The notes under the pieces are model-generated. The model searched no databases. It saw nothing but the letters and a program-made list of their open reading frames with translations, and was not told where the DNA came from. A program made the position numbers and the translations under genes. Of a DNA stretch of 64,000 nt, positions 8,614 through 17,948 are shown in pieces. Source of the DNA: Moraxella lacunata (lineage in GTDB: Bacteria; Pseudomonadota; Gammaproteobacteria; Pseudomonadales; Moraxellaceae); the NCBI RefSeq assembly GCF_900453205.1, contig NZ_UGQU01000004.1, positions 62,001 to 126,000 on the forward strand, given 5' to 3'. The stretch's first letter is position 1; every line of letters starts with the position of its first letter.

Positions 8614-8632
8614 AATAATAACAATTATTATT
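8614..8632. promoter_or_regulatory. Candidate Fur box 1
   Basis: The 19-bp sequence AATAATAACAATTATTATT is an AT-rich palindrome close to the Fur consensus, with AATAAT and ATTATT arms. It lies about 70 bp upstream of the DUF4198 gene and fits iron repression of that gene set. Confidence 0.6.
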
Positions 8633-8706
8633 AAAAATGTCAATATATATTTTAATTTTTTTAAATTTTTGTTAAAAAATATTTTAAAATGTTATTGACT
8701 AAAATA

Positions 8707-8725
8707 AAAATAAGAATTATTATTG
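8707..8725. promoter_or_regulatory. Candidate Fur box 2
   Basis: AAAATAAGAATTATTATTG-like sequence with the ATAAG-n-ATTATT pattern of Fur and related repressor sites, between the two divergent transcription units. It is a weaker match than box 1 and could serve the receptor gene. Confidence 0.45.
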
Positions 8726-8971
8726 TAATCGTTTGTAAATAAATATTTTTACTGACAAGTATCGATTGTTGTTTATCCACTATTGTGTATCTATCACACA
8801 ATAGGTTTCCTACAAAATTCTGATTTAAAACCGTTTGTGGTAAGCCTGTCGAACCATGACGGTTTTCTAGCCTGAAGGCATGGCTCAGGGCGAGCAGAAT
8901 ATCTAATATTGTAGGAAGTCCAATCATTAAAGGGCTCATCCTGTTATTCCACCCATGTAATAAGGCTTAGT

Positions 8972-11188
8972 ATGAAAAAATTTTCTCAGAAACATCTTAG
9001 CATTGCAATATCCGTCGTTTGTTTTAGTCAGACTGCTTTTGGCGAAAACATTCCTGTTAATATGAAAGAGCCACACGTAGTTCTTGCTCATGAAACCATT
9101 AATTTTGAGGACTACAATCGCTACACTGTCCCCAATTCAACAGCTTCGGCAGGGCTAAGTCTTAGCAATACCGAAACCCCTCAAATGGTCAGTATGCTCA
9201 ATCAGGCTCGTATCAAAGACCAAAATCTACAAACCATGAAAGAGGTGTTGGATAATACCACTGGTATTAATGTGGGCAATATAGATGGCGGTAGACTAAG
9301 TTTTAGTTCTCGTGGTTTTAATATTGAGCAGTTTAGTGCTGATGGAGCGGACATGGATTTTAATGCCCAAATGTCTGTAGGGGAGACCTTGGTGGGAACG
9401 GATATTTATGACAGGGTTGAAGTTACTCATGGTGCTACTGGGTTGCTGACAGGCTCAGGAGAGCCATCCGCTCGTGTTAATATGATACGCAAAAAAGCCA
9501 TTTATAATACACCTACAGGAGAGGTATCTGCCAACGCAAATCGTTTTGGTAATTACGGGGCAAGCCTTGACTATGGTCAAGCTCTAACCAAGAGTGGCAA
9601 TGTTCGTGGTCGCATGGTGCTTAACCACCAAGATGGTGAGACGTTTATTGATGGTGAAAAACGTGGGCGTACTTCTTATTACGCCACGGTGCAGGCTGAT
9701 TTAACAGATAAGACTACATTTGATATTGGTGCCGTTTATCGAAAAAATAAGCAACATGGTGTGATGTGGGGTGGTTTGCCAACATATTTTAGCGATGGCT
9801 CTAAGACAAATTGGGAGTCTAACAAGAACAATAGTGTGGATTGGACTCGTTGGGACAATGAAACTAAAGAGTATTTTGGTAGTCTACAACACCACTTTAA
9901 TGATGATTGGGAGCTTAATTTAAAAGCATACCATATGGACACCAAAGGCAATCCAAAATTACTTTACCATAGCTATAACACCGTAGACAAAATCACAGGG
10001 CTTCCATCTAATGTTAGAGACCCTGCATGGACATACAATAGCTACATTGCCAAAAATGCCACTAAGCAGACATTTTATTCTGCCGACATTAAGGGGTGGT
10101 TTGATTTGTTCGGTAAGGAACATCAGCTTACGTTTGGTGCAAGTCATCATACCGACAAGCGTGATGCCCGTTCAGTCAGCCTTGGTAGTGACCCAAATGC
10201 CCTTACAAGTCTTTATGATTGGCATGGTGGTAGTTATCCCGAACCAATATGGCCCACCCTGCCAGATACGCCACAAGCTGAAGTGAAGACTAAAGAAAAA
10301 AGCATTTATGGTGCAGTGCAATTAAAAATTGCTGAACCTCTAACACTGGTATTGGGTTCACGCCTGTCTGATTATGATAAAACTGGTTTTCAGTGGGGCA
10401 GAACAGTGACTGCAAAAGCCGATCATGTTTGGACGCCTTATGCGGGTATTATTTACGATATTAATGATAGCCAATCAGTGTATGCTAGCTATACCAGTAT
10501 ATTTAAGCCTCAAAGTGTGCGTGATATTAATGGAGACTACCTTGATGCAGAAGAAGGCAACACCTACGAGTTGGGTTTCAAAAGTGGTAGCCCAGACGGC
10601 AAACTGCAAGGACAGGTAACACTGTTTCACGTCCAAAAAGACAATATGGCACAAGCCATGGTGGGAGATTGTAACGCAGGGCGTTCATGTGTACAAGGCA
10701 CCGAAAACAGCACTAAAGAAGTGGCTTATACCACCACAGATGGTAATACCAGTACTGGAATAGAGGTGGAAGTTAGCGGCAAGCTTAGCCCAAATTGGCA
10801 AGCAATGATGAGCTTTTCCCAATTTAATGCTAAAGATCGCAATGGAAAAGCCATTAATACCACATCATCTGACCGCATGATTAAGCTTTGGACGATACAT
10901 GATATGAGTCGTTATATCAATGGTCTAAGCATTGGTGGTGGTGTGAATTGGTATGGGGAACGTTATGCTTACCTAACCAACCCTGCAACAAACACACAGG
11001 AAAAATACGGTCAGGACAGTATATTTCTCGTCAATCTAATGGGGCGTTATCGTGCAAATCCCAACTTAGATTTCCAGCTCAATATAAATAATGTGCTTAA
11101 TGAAAAATACTTCTCTGGAACAGGGTTTAATCAAATTACCAATGGTGAACCCTTGAATGTCTCGGGCAGTGTAACTTACCGATTCTAA
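8972..11188 (+). CDS. TonB-dependent siderophore receptor
   Basis: An outer-membrane 22-strand beta-barrel with a plug domain, importing a ferric siderophore using TonB energy. The 738-residue precursor has a signal peptide (about 1-24, ending AFG). The plug contains MKEVLDNTTGINV, the RGFNIEQFSADG segment typical of hydroxamate and pyoverdine receptors (FhuE/FpvA-like), and GATGLLTGSGEP. The barrel ends with SGSVTYRF, the final phenylalanine needed for barrel assembly. There is no N-terminal signalling domain for sigma/anti-sigma control, so Fur is the likely regulator. The siderophore cannot be named. Start: ATG 8972 with AAGG upstream. Confidence 0.9.
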   Translation: MKKFSQKHLSIAISVVCFSQTAFGENIPVNMKEPHVVLAHETINFEDYNRYTVPNSTASAGLSLSNTETPQMVSMLNQARIKDQNLQTMKEVLDNTTGINVGNIDGGRLSFSSRGFNIEQFSADGADMDFNAQMSVGETLVGTDIYDRVEVTHGATGLLTGSGEPSARVNMIRKKAIYNTPTGEVSANANRFGNYGASLDYGQALTKSGNVRGRMVLNHQDGETFIDGEKRGRTSYYATVQADLTDKTTFDIGAVYRKNKQHGVMWGGLPTYFSDGSKTNWESNKNNSVDWTRWDNETKEYFGSLQHHFNDDWELNLKAYHMDTKGNPKLLYHSYNTVDKITGLPSNVRDPAWTYNSYIAKNATKQTFYSADIKGWFDLFGKEHQLTFGASHHTDKRDARSVSLGSDPNALTSLYDWHGGSYPEPIWPTLPDTPQAEVKTKEKSIYGAVQLKIAEPLTLVLGSRLSDYDKTGFQWGRTVTAKADHVWTPYAGIIYDINDSQSVYASYTSIFKPQSVRDINGDYLDAEEGNTYELGFKSGSPDGKLQGQVTLFHVQKDNMAQAMVGDCNAGRSCVQGTENSTKEVAYTTTDGNTSTGIEVEVSGKLSPNWQAMMSFSQFNAKDRNGKAINTTSSDRMIKLWTIHDMSRYINGLSIGGGVNWYGERYAYLTNPATNTQEKYGQDSIFLVNLMGRYRANPNLDFQLNINNVLNEKYFSGTGFNQITNGEPLNVSGSVTYRF

Positions 11189-11218
11189 TCTGTAGCCACA
11201 TCAGCTGTTGTTGTATTA

Positions 11219-11259
11219 AACCGTTTGCCTCAATTTATTAAAGGTAAGCGGTTATTTTT
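11219..11259 (+). terminator. Terminator of the siderophore receptor gene
   Basis: AACCGTTTGCC (11219-11229) pairs with GGTAAGCGGTT (11243-11253), with one mismatch or wobble, and is followed by ATTTTTG. Confidence 0.75.
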
Positions 11260-11342
11260 GTGATAAGTCGTGGGGCAACACAATCATTAATCTCTTAAAG
11301 ACTGATAATGAATTATGCAAAAGGACAGGCGAGGTTAGGTAG

Positions 11343-11374
<32 letters not shown>

Positions 11375-11642
11375 TTCCTAGATACTGCCAACTCCAATAA
11401 CAATATCATCTATGTTTAGTCTGTAAAACAGTTGTTTGTGGTTTGGATAAGATTACAAAGCACACCCTCGTTGCAACTCCATCAATGTCAAGAAAAACAG
11501 TAAAAGCAAGATGATGTAGGGATGATTTGGTGCATTTTATTGAGAGTTTTTTGTGAGATGATGCTCAATTTATGTAAGAAAACCACTCAATACATCCTTG
11601 CTTATTAGTAGGAAAGATGTCCATTATGTCAAATGAATAAAA

Positions 11643-11672
11643 AAGAAAAGCTATGACTTCCTAGCTTTTCTT
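11643..11672 (-). terminator. Terminator of ssb
   Basis: AAGAAAAGCT (11643-11652) pairs with AGCTTTTCTT (11663-11672), extended by one A-T pair, with A/T tracts on both sides. It lies just beyond the ssb stop. Confidence 0.7.
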
Positions 11673-11712
11673 AAAATTCTCCGATTTGGTTTTTGGCAAT
11701 ATTTTTACAGAA

Positions 11713-12504
11713 CTAAAAAGGCATGTCATCGTCTGCCACGCCACTGGCTGATGGCGGAGTAACTGCTTTGGGGGCAGGTTTGTCACCCATGAATGGATTG
11801 GCTCCATTTTGAGCGGGGGCGTTATTGTCTTGACCGCCCTGATTGGCATTTTGGTTCATGCCTTGGTTCACGTTCATGCCTTGATTGGTGTGCTGTGGGG
11901 CTTGACCGAAGCCTTGATTGGGGTTGTTATTTTGGTAGCTTGGGGTGTTTTGCCCAAAACCATTTTGGGAGTGGTTATTAAAGCCGTTTTGATAGCCGCC
12001 TTGTTGCGGTGCACTGCCACCAAAGCCATTATTGCCCTGATAACCGCCATGCTGACCGCCCCCGTTACCCCATTGGTTATTTTGTTGGTTGTTGTAGCCA
12101 CCGCCAAAGTTGCGGTTGTTGTAGCCTTGATTGCCCTGCCAGTCGCCACCATTGCCACCGCCATTATTGTCACGTCTGTCAAGCATTTGCATTTGATTGG
12201 CTCGCACTTCGGTGCTATAACGCTCTATGCCTTGTTGGTCGGTGTATTTCCTAGTGTGCAGACTGCCTTCGATATACACGAGCGACCCTTTGCGTAGGTA
12301 TTGGGCGGCAATCTCGCCTAGGCGGTTAAATAGGCTGATACGGTGCCATTCGGTCTGCTCTTTTTGCTCGCCTGTATTTTTGTCTGTCCAGCGGTCAGAA
12401 GTCGCCACGTTAATACTGGTCAGGCTACCGCCATTTTGGAATTGACGTACTTCTGGGTCTTGACCCAAACGACCAACAATAATTACTTTATTAATACTTG
12501 CCAT
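11713..12504 (-). CDS. ssb: Single-stranded DNA-binding protein
   Basis: SSB coats single-stranded DNA in replication, repair and recombination. The N-terminal OB fold spans about residues 1-112: [41 protein letters not shown] and [13 protein letters not shown] disordered linker of about 140 residues rich in Gly, Asn and Gln follows. It ends with the conserved acidic tip DDDMPF, which recruits partner proteins. At 263 residues it is much longer than the 178-residue E. coli protein, and the extra length is all linker. The linker's repetitive codons create a long false frame on the opposite strand. It is transcribed alone. Confidence 0.95.
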   Translation of the reverse strand: MASINKVIIVGRLGQDPEVRQFQNGGSLTSINVATSDRWTDKNTGEQKEQTEWHRISLFNRLGEIAAQYLRKGSLVYIEGSLHTRKYTDQQGIERYSTEVRANQMQMLDRRDNNGGGNGGDWQGNQGYNNRNFGGGYNNQQNNQWGNGGGQHGGYQGNNGFGGSAPQQGGYQNGFNNHSQNGFGQNTPSYQNNNPNQGFGQAPQHTNQGMNVNQGMNQNANQGGQDNNAPAQNGANPFMGDKPAPKAVTPPSASGVADDDMPF

Positions 12505-12761
12505 GATGGTTACTCAACTTTTGATGTTTAAAAATAATGATTTGATTCAATAAATTTGTTTTAAATAAACGGTTAAATTCACATATTTAGTGTGACGATA
12601 TTTTCACTAAATGGATTTACTTTTTTGGTTTGTCTTTTGGCATGCCGTCGCTTTTATTTGTGCATTGTGTTGCCATTATCTTAATTAAAATAAGTCAGAA
12701 TAAGATATCCTGACTTATCTATTTGCAGTCAAGGCGATAATCTCTTATCTTATTTTACTGC

Positions 12762-13079
12762 TTAGTTTACTTTGTAGTCTTCTAGTTTTTTGCCTTTGGC
12801 TAGGGCTTCTTCTAACCAACCTGGCTTACGACCACGACCTGCCCAAACGTTTTTTGGGTTTTGTGGGTCACGGTAAGCAATAGATGCTTCTTTTTGAGCC
12901 TTTTTGCCTACTTTTAGAATCTCATCGATGGTGGTGCCGTTTTCTTTGGCGATTTGTTTAAATTGCAAGTAAGCATCTTTTAGACCTTGGGCTTGCTTTT
13001 GTTTGATTTTGGCTTGGGCATCTTTGGTAAGTGCTTCTAGCTGTTCTACGCTAAGTGCGTCAATATTTACATTAGACAT
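12762..13079 (-). CDS. H-NS-family nucleoid protein
   Basis: A 105-residue protein with an N-terminal coiled coil (about 8-50, EQLEALTKDAQAKIKQKQ) for oligomerisation. The C-terminal H-NS DNA-binding domain contains YRDPQNPKNVWAGRGRKPGW; the GRGRKP part is the AT-hook-like loop that enters the minor groove of AT-rich DNA. Such proteins bridge and silence AT-rich and acquired genes. It is transcribed alone with a strong AGAGGAAA-type ribosome site. In this genome it would be a natural silencer of AT-rich islands such as the retron locus; that link is inference. Confidence 0.85.
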   Translation of the reverse strand: MSNVNIDALSVEQLEALTKDAQAKIKQKQAQGLKDAYLQFKQIAKENGTTIDEILKVGKKAQKEASIAYRDPQNPKNVWAGRGRKPGWLEEALAKGKKLEDYKVN

Positions 13080-13287
13080 GGTATTTCCTCTTTAAAATAA
13101 CCGTGAGAATAATCAAAGGTAAATCCATCAATGTGCATACATCAATACATCCGATGATCATTGGTGGTGCCAGTTGGGATATTTTAGGTTTATTAAAAAT
13201 AAATTTAAAATATCTCTATTTAAAAAGATAAAAACGCTGATTTTTATCGTATGATTATATTAACACATTTTATTTTAAAAATACAAA

Positions 13288-14358
13288 TCATTTATTCGTC
13301 TTTTTGGGGTTTTTTAACACTTTTTTATCAGTTTTGACAAATTGGGCATGATCGATATTATCAATGACCGCCTTATCAGGACTGTGGTATTCATTAAGTA
13401 AAGACGTGGAATGATAAGGCACTAAGGCAGACGGCACAACCGATTTAGCGGCGTCAATATGCTTAATAGAATCATCAAAAAAGATATGCGGAGCAAATGT
13501 TTTTAATACCCTTGTTTTTTCAATACCGCCCAAGAAAAACGCCAAATCCACATCCACACCCCATTCCCTTAATGTCTTAATGGCACGCATGTCGGCAGGG
13601 GCATTACGAGCGGTCACAAGGGCGATACGAATCGGATTGTGGGTGCTGTCTAGGGTGTCGTGGGGCAGGCTCTTTTGTAGGGCGGAGAGCTTGATTAAAA
13701 AGTCGGCATAAGGACCTTTGTCGATGGGCAAATCCGCCATGCTCTCTTCGCGATGATGAAAGGCTTGTAGTCCTTCTTGTTTGAACACCAGCTCGCCTGA
13801 GTCGTCAAACAGCACTGCATCCCCATCAAAGGCAATACGGAGCTGTTCGGTGTCCAGCTCCAATATCTCCACAGGCGTGGCATCCAACACCGCACAGGCA
13901 CACAGGCGAGCATCGGTGACGGCTTGAGCATCATCGACGTTGGTCGTCAAAAACAAATCCACATCAAAATCATCAATATAATCCGCCACACTCGCCCCCG
14001 AGATGAATGCCGAGCGAGTAATGCCCAGCCCATGCGTGCGTATGGCGTTTAGCACTTGTATGCCTAGGTCGGGGGTGGATTTTGAGACGATGACGACTTC
14101 GACAAAAGGCGACTCATCGTGGTAGTCTTTGGGTGGTTGGTATTTGTTTAGGTTTAGCAGGGCTTCGATGAGTGGGTAGCCTGTGCCTTTTTGTAATGGC
14201 TCGTTTTCGACCGATTTCATGTAGTCGCTAAACCGAGCGGATGCGGTGGCTTTGTCTTCTGCCAAAAAGCGTTTTAACATCTCATCATGCTCTTTTAGGT
14301 CAAATAATGCCGTCGCTGAGATTGCCACGATGAGTGTGTTTGAAAAATTAACCGCCAT
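13288..14358 (-). CDS. 5'-nucleotidase (cN-I/NT5C1 family)
   Basis: A 356-residue cytosolic protein of the 5-nucleotidase family that dephosphorylates nucleoside monophosphates. Visible family features are the N-terminal NTLIVAISATALFDL, KGTGYPLIEALLNLN, VVIVSKSTPDLGIQVLNAI, FLTTNVDDAQAVTDA and IAFDGDAVLFDDSGE, with the aspartates of the HAD-like catalytic core. KTLREWGVDVDLAFFLGG lies in the C-terminal half. A lysine-rich tail ends the protein. It is transcribed alone between the H-NS gene and the MAPEG gene. Confidence 0.82.
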   Translation of the reverse strand: MAVNFSNTLIVAISATALFDLKEHDEMLKRFLAEDKATASARFSDYMKSVENEPLQKGTGYPLIEALLNLNKYQPPKDYHDESPFVEVVIVSKSTPDLGIQVLNAIRTHGLGITRSAFISGASVADYIDDFDVDLFLTTNVDDAQAVTDARLCACAVLDATPVEILELDTEQLRIAFDGDAVLFDDSGELVFKQEGLQAFHHREESMADLPIDKGPYADFLIKLSALQKSLPHDTLDSTHNPIRIALVTARNAPADMRAIKTLREWGVDVDLAFFLGGIEKTRVLKTFAPHIFFDDSIKHIDAAKSVVPSALVPYHSTSLLNEYHSPDKAVIDNIDHAQFVKTDKKVLKNPKKTNK

Positions 14359-14644
14359 GATAAAGTCCTAGTTTTAAATAAATGCAAGGCGTGGTTTTAA
14401 AATTTATTTATGATGATTAAATGGTTATTAACAGGGATATAAAATCGGTGGGTAAATTTTGCCTTTGTTAATGTGGTTAATTTGGTTTTGTGGGTTTTAA
14501 ATATGAAAAATCTTACCAAAACATCATTTATCTATCATGTTTATCTATCATGCCCAATCTTAATCCATCAAAACAACCATTTTAAATAACAACAACAAAG
14601 CACGCTCACGCCAAAAGCAAAAACCCATCCACAGGACAGGCTTT

Positions 14645-15070
14645 TTACCAAATCATCTTTATCGCAAAATAAAATAACTGCAAACAGCAAACCAGCGACA
14701 AACCCCAAATCACCGAGCGAAATGTCGCCAGATTCATGGCATATGCCACGCCATAGATAAGGCGTAACACGACATAAAGCCACGCCATGCCATTCACCAC
14801 GTTTTGGGGGACAAAACAGTACATGGCGACCAGCACCGCCCCGATAAAGATAGGCAGGCTCTCAAAGCTGTTGGCTTGTACGGCATTTAGGCGAGCCGAT
14901 AGCCCTGTGGTCTGTGCTAGGAATGCTCGTGGGTTGTGGTTGTCGGCTTTAAAGTCAAATCCGCCAGCCATCTTTGCCAAAAACGCAAAGACAAAGGGCA
15001 ACACGCAAGCGACCATGAGCGCCACAATCGCATAATGCGTGCCGTTCGGCACGTGCAAAATCCAGTTCAT
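14645..15070 (-). CDS. MAPEG-family membrane protein
   Basis: A 141-residue inner-membrane protein with four predicted helices. The pattern DFKADNHNPRAFLAQTTGLSARLNAVQANSFESLPIF is characteristic of the bacterial MAPEG group, with the NPR and AxxN..E residues conserved. MAPEG enzymes are glutathione-dependent, but bacterial members of this branch have no established substrate. It starts two bases after the OsmC gene and is very probably co-transcribed and coupled with it, suggesting a shared role in oxidative or thiol stress. Confidence 0.8.
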   Translation of the reverse strand: MNWILHVPNGTHYAIVALMVACVLPFVFAFLAKMAGGFDFKADNHNPRAFLAQTTGLSARLNAVQANSFESLPIFIGAVLVAMYCFVPQNVVNGMAWLYVVLRLIYGVAYAMNLATFRSVIWGLSLVCCLQLFYFAIKMIW

Positions 15071-15072
15071 GC

Positions 15073-15495
15073 TTATGTCATCGCCACTATTTCAAAATCA
15101 TGGGTGATGTTCACCCCGCCATCGGCGAGCATTTTTGATGCTGAGCAGTATTTATCTGCTGACAGTTCAATGGCTTTGGCGACCTGCGATTCTTTGATGT
15201 TCTCGCCTGCGACGATAAAATGCAGATGAATGTCGGTAAATACCGCAGGCACGCTGTCGGCACGGCGGGCGGACACTTCACAGCGAACATCGCTAATGGC
15301 TTGGCGGGATTTTTTTAAAATGCTTACCACATCATAACTGGCACAACCGCCCAGCCCCATTAGGATAAGCTCCATCGGTCTTGCCCCAAGCTCTTGGGCT
15401 GAGTCAATGATGACTTTATGTCCCGAACCGCTCACGGTCTCAAAATTAATCGCTTCGTTATTTAGCCATGTTACACTGGCACTCATGTCGCTCAT
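15073..15495 (-). CDS. OsmC-family peroxide-reducing protein
   Basis: OsmC/Ohr-type proteins reduce organic hydroperoxides with two cysteines. In this 140-residue protein the first cysteine lies in GLGGCASYDVVSILKK and the second in DKYCSASKML, the normal spacing. It is closer to the general OsmC (YhfA-like) group than to Ohr. ATG 15495 is chosen because AAGG stands eight bases ahead; the ATG at 15486 is the alternative. It leads a two-gene unit with the MAPEG gene. Confidence 0.82.
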   Translation of the reverse strand: MSDMSASVTWLNNEAINFETVSGSGHKVIIDSAQELGARPMELILMGLGGCASYDVVSILKKSRQAISDVRCEVSARRADSVPAVFTDIHLHFIVAGENIKESQVAKAIELSADKYCSASKMLADGGVNITHDFEIVAMT

Positions 15496-15814
15496 GGGAT
15501 TACCTTTTTTTGATAAATTTTAATAAATATAATTAAATATAATGGGGCATTGTAGCACAAAATGACAAGGCGGTAAATTTTTGAGCGTTAAAGGTTGGGT
15601 TTGGTTTTTGTGCATTTTGGCAACAATGACGATGATAAACGGGGCAATTTTACCAACAAACACACCCAAAATCGGCATTTATTGCCATTATTTACCATTT
15701 GCAACATTTTTAAGCAAAATAATGTTACACTTTTTGGCAAAAATTTGGTTTAATAGACAGCAATAATTTGCCAAAATTTTGGCGTTCTTTAAATTTATTA
15801 CATTAAGGTTAGTC
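15496..15814. other. Divergent intergenic region osmC-rppH
   Basis: About 320 bp between divergent genes, presumably holding both promoters. A 61-codon frame (15581-15766) opens with TTG and lacks a ribosome site, so it is not accepted as a gene. Confidence 0.4.
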
Positions 15815-16306
15815 ATGATTGATTCAGACGGCTTTCGAGCCAATGTCGGTATCATCTTGGCAAATACAGAAGGGCAAGTGCTTTGGACAAAACGAATCGG
15901 ACACGACAGCTGGCAATTTCCACAAGGTGGGATTGACAGGGGTGAAACACCGCTTGATGCGATGTACCGTGAATTGTATGAAGAAGTGGGCTTATGTCCG
16001 CACCACGTGGAAGTGCTGGGGGTGACACATGATTGGCTTCGTTACCGCCTGCCTAAGCGTTATGTGCGACTGGGGCAAGAGCCACTCTGTATCGGGCAAA
16101 AACAAAAATGGTTTTTGCTACGCTTGGATGAAAAAAACACCGACTTTATCCGCTTTGACACCGCAACCCCTGAGTTTGACGAATGGGCGTGGGTGAGTTA
16201 CTGGTATCCTTTGGGGCAGGTTGTGCCGTTTAAACGGGGCGTGTACCAAAAGGCATTGTTAGAACTTGCCGAGCGGTTGCCCCTAAAAAAGGGGCTAAGG
16301 CTTTGA
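15815..16306 (+). CDS. rppH: RNA pyrophosphohydrolase
   Basis: RppH removes pyrophosphate from the 5' end of mRNA and so triggers RNase E-dependent decay. The 163-residue protein begins [15 protein letters not shown] and has the Nudix box in [20 protein letters not shown] plus the neighbouring WQFPQGG, both diagnostic of NudH/RppH. YRLPKRY and [11 protein letters not shown] are also family-typical. An upstream frame extends to 15779, but AAGG precedes ATG 15815, which fits the usual N-terminus. Tandem terminators follow. Confidence 0.93.
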   Translation: MIDSDGFRANVGIILANTEGQVLWTKRIGHDSWQFPQGGIDRGETPLDAMYRELYEEVGLCPHHVEVLGVTHDWLRYRLPKRYVRLGQEPLCIGQKQKWFLLRLDEKNTDFIRFDTATPEFDEWAWVSYWYPLGQVVPFKRGVYQKALLELAERLPLKKGLRL

Positions 16307-16347
16307 TAAGGCTTTGATAAGGCTGTGATATAAGTTAAGTCACAAAA

Positions 16348-16378
16348 ACAAGTCATGATGGTCATGGCTTGTTTTTTT
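16348..16378 (+). terminator. Terminator of rppH
   Basis: ACAAGTCATGA (16348-16358) pairs with TCATGGCTTGT (16362-16372), one mismatch, followed by a run of Ts. Confidence 0.75.
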
Positions 16379-16389
16379 ATGCAAAAAAC

Positions 16390-16415
16390 AAAAACCTGCA
16401 CAAGGGCAGGTTTTT
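16390..16415. terminator. Bidirectional terminator between rppH and trxA
   Basis: AAAAACCTGC (16390-16399) pairs perfectly with GCAGGTTTTT (16406-16415). It lies between convergent genes with A and T tracts built into the stem. Confidence 0.75.
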
Positions 16416-16467
16416 GGGTGTGTTTGACATTATAATCAAAGAGCTTAAAAATTGATACATTTTATAA

Positions 16468-16490
16468 GGGCGAATATAATTCGCCCCTAC
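16468..16490. repeat. GTAGGGGCGAA-type short palindrome, copy 1
   Basis: GGGCGAA (16468-16474) and TTCGCCC (16480-16486) followed by CTAC. Related palindromes occur at about 17856-17918 and 47920-47942, so this is a dispersed REP-like sequence. Confidence 0.5.
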
Positions 16491-16530
16491 GGATTATGGT
16501 TAATTTATGTACCAATTTAAGACTTGTTGA

Positions 16531-16851
16531 TTATAAATGCTTGTTTAGCAATTCAACAAACTCTGATTTAGGACGGCTACCAACCACGGTATCGACTTTT
16601 TCGCCATTTTTGAACACGAACAAAGTTGGAATGCTACGAATGCCAAAGCGTGCTGATGTCTCTGGGTTGTCGTCCACATTGACTTTGACGATTTGGAATT
16701 TGTCGCCATATTCGGCATCTAGGTCTTCTAGGACAGGGGCAATGGCTTTACAAGGACCGCACCACGCTGCCCAAAAGTCCACAAGAACGGGCTTATTGGC
16801 TTGTAGTACGTCTTGGTCGAAGCTTGCATCGGTGGTGTTAATAATGCTCAT
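16531..16851 (-). CDS. trxA: Thioredoxin 1
   Basis: A 106-residue cytoplasmic thiol-disulfide reductant that supplies electrons to ribonucleotide reductase, methionine sulfoxide reductase and others. The active site WCGPCK is at residues 30-35 (Cys31 and Cys34). VDFWAAW, KVNVDDNP and the cis-proline segment RSIPTLFVFKNGE are all intact. Length matches the family. It is transcribed alone. Confidence 0.95.
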   Translation of the reverse strand: MSIINTTDASFDQDVLQANKPVLVDFWAAWCGPCKAIAPVLEDLDAEYGDKFQIVKVNVDDNPETSARFGIRSIPTLFVFKNGEKVDTVVGSRPKSEFVELLNKHL

Positions 16852-17080
16852 GGGTATTACCTTTGTAAATAAGTGAATGCGTGTATAATGGGGGTGTCTT
16901 GATGACTTTCAAGTGTGTGATGATAAGTCCTATTAATCGGTGGATTAGGGCAAATCAAATCATCACAATATCCCCAAAACTTCATGCTATAATAACAAAC
17001 TTTTTGCCAGATGATGATTAAATTTACAAAAATCATCAATTCGCCCCGTTAATCCAAATCATTAAACGACCCCAAAACCC

Positions 17081-17824
17081 ATGACCGACCGCCACGACCG
17101 CCTATCTGATGACAAAATCGCCCTAATGAACGCCCAAGAGTGCGAATATAATGATGAATTTTTTAAAAATTTTATCCACTCAATCACCGTCTATGAAGAC
17201 GATGACATTTGGGTGGGGGATAAGCCTTTTGGGCTACTTAGTGTGGACGGACGCTCGTTGAAGGTCAGTTTGCAAAGCCGACTTTTAAAGGTTTATCCCA
17301 ATATCAAGCTCGTTCATAGGCTTGACATGGACACCTCTGGCTTAATTATTTTTGCCAAAAATGAGTTTGCTCAAACGCACTTATCCAAGCAATTTGCCGA
17401 GCGAATGGTCAGCAAAGAATATCAAGCGGTCGTGTTTGGCACGATAGAGCGGGCGGGCAAAAAAGGCGTGATTGACGTGCCTGTTCGCTACGAACCCACC
17501 ACCAAGCCCCGTCATATCGTGGACATGAATTGGAGCAAGCGAGCTTTGACACATTATGAAGTCCTGCACCACGAGCTACGCACCGACAAGGCAGGCAAGG
17601 CTCATGCCGTAACCCGTCTGGCTCTGCGTCCCATCACAGGCAGAAGTCATCAGCTACGAGTCCACTGCGTACATATCGGTCATGTGATGATTGGCGACCC
17701 GATTTATGCTGAAAATATCGCCTTAGAGCTTGCCCCACGTCTCAATCTACACGCCCACAAACTTCGCCTAAAACACCCCACGCATGGGGCTTGGCTCGAT
17801 TGGGAAAGCGAAGTGCCGTTTTAG
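17081..17824 (+). CDS. rluA: RluA-family pseudouridine synthase
   Basis: Converts uridine to pseudouridine in 23S rRNA and probably some tRNAs. The 247-residue single-domain protein has the catalytic HRLDMDTSGLIIFAKN motif (aspartate in HRLDMDTSG), then YQAVVFGTI, RPITGRSHQLRVHC and GDPIYA, all typical of the RluA subgroup. There is no N-terminal S4 domain, as expected for RluA rather than RluC or RluD. The first 40 residues are less conserved and the true start could be the ATG at 17126 or later. Confidence 0.85.
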   Translation: MTDRHDRLSDDKIALMNAQECEYNDEFFKNFIHSITVYEDDDIWVGDKPFGLLSVDGRSLKVSLQSRLLKVYPNIKLVHRLDMDTSGLIIFAKNEFAQTHLSKQFAERMVSKEYQAVVFGTIERAGKKGVIDVPVRYEPTTKPRHIVDMNWSKRALTHYEVLHHELRTDKAGKAHAVTRLALRPITGRSHQLRVHCVHIGHVMIGDPIYAENIALELAPRLNLHAHKLRLKHPTHGAWLDWESEVPF

Positions 17825-17855
17825 GGTGTTATTAAAAACGCTTAAATATGGGCGT

Positions 17856-17918
17856 GTAGGGGCGAACACAACACTCAAAAACAATCTTTACATAGGGCAA
17901 ATTCAATTTGCCCCTACA
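17856..17918. repeat. GTAGGGGC-type palindromes, copy 2
   Basis: GTAGGGGCGAA near 17856 and an AGGGCAAATTCAATTTGCCCCTAC-type palindrome at about 17893-17917 occupy the spacer between the rluA-type gene and the lipoprotein gene. They resemble the sequence at 16468-16490. Confidence 0.5.
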
Positions 17919-17948
17919 AAACGGTTCAGCATGGAGTGAATTCACCCT

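Larger units (their letters stand above)
8545..8971. other. Divergent regulatory region with a degenerate repeat core
   Basis: The spacer between the DUF4198 gene and the receptor. It holds two Fur-like AT-rich palindromes and, at about 8831-8896, a decayed copy of the core of the 133-bp repeat family (compare CCGTTTGTGGTAAGCC, TGTCGAACCATGACGG). A 92-codon frame on the minus strand here crosses these elements and is not believed to be a gene. Confidence 0.55.

Noticed and set aside
8661-8939. 92-codon frame on the minus strand upstream of the receptor
   Set aside because: It crosses a Fur-like region and a decayed repeat core, has no ribosome site and no family pattern.
11809-12297. 162-codon open frame on the plus strand inside ssb
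   Set aside because: It is antisense to the Gly/Asn/Gln-rich linker of ssb; the repetitive codons lack stops in the other frames. Its sequence is hydrophobic low-complexity with no family match.
15581-15766. 61-codon frame between osmC and rppH
   Set aside because: It starts with TTG, has no ribosome site, and lies where the divergent promoters are expected.
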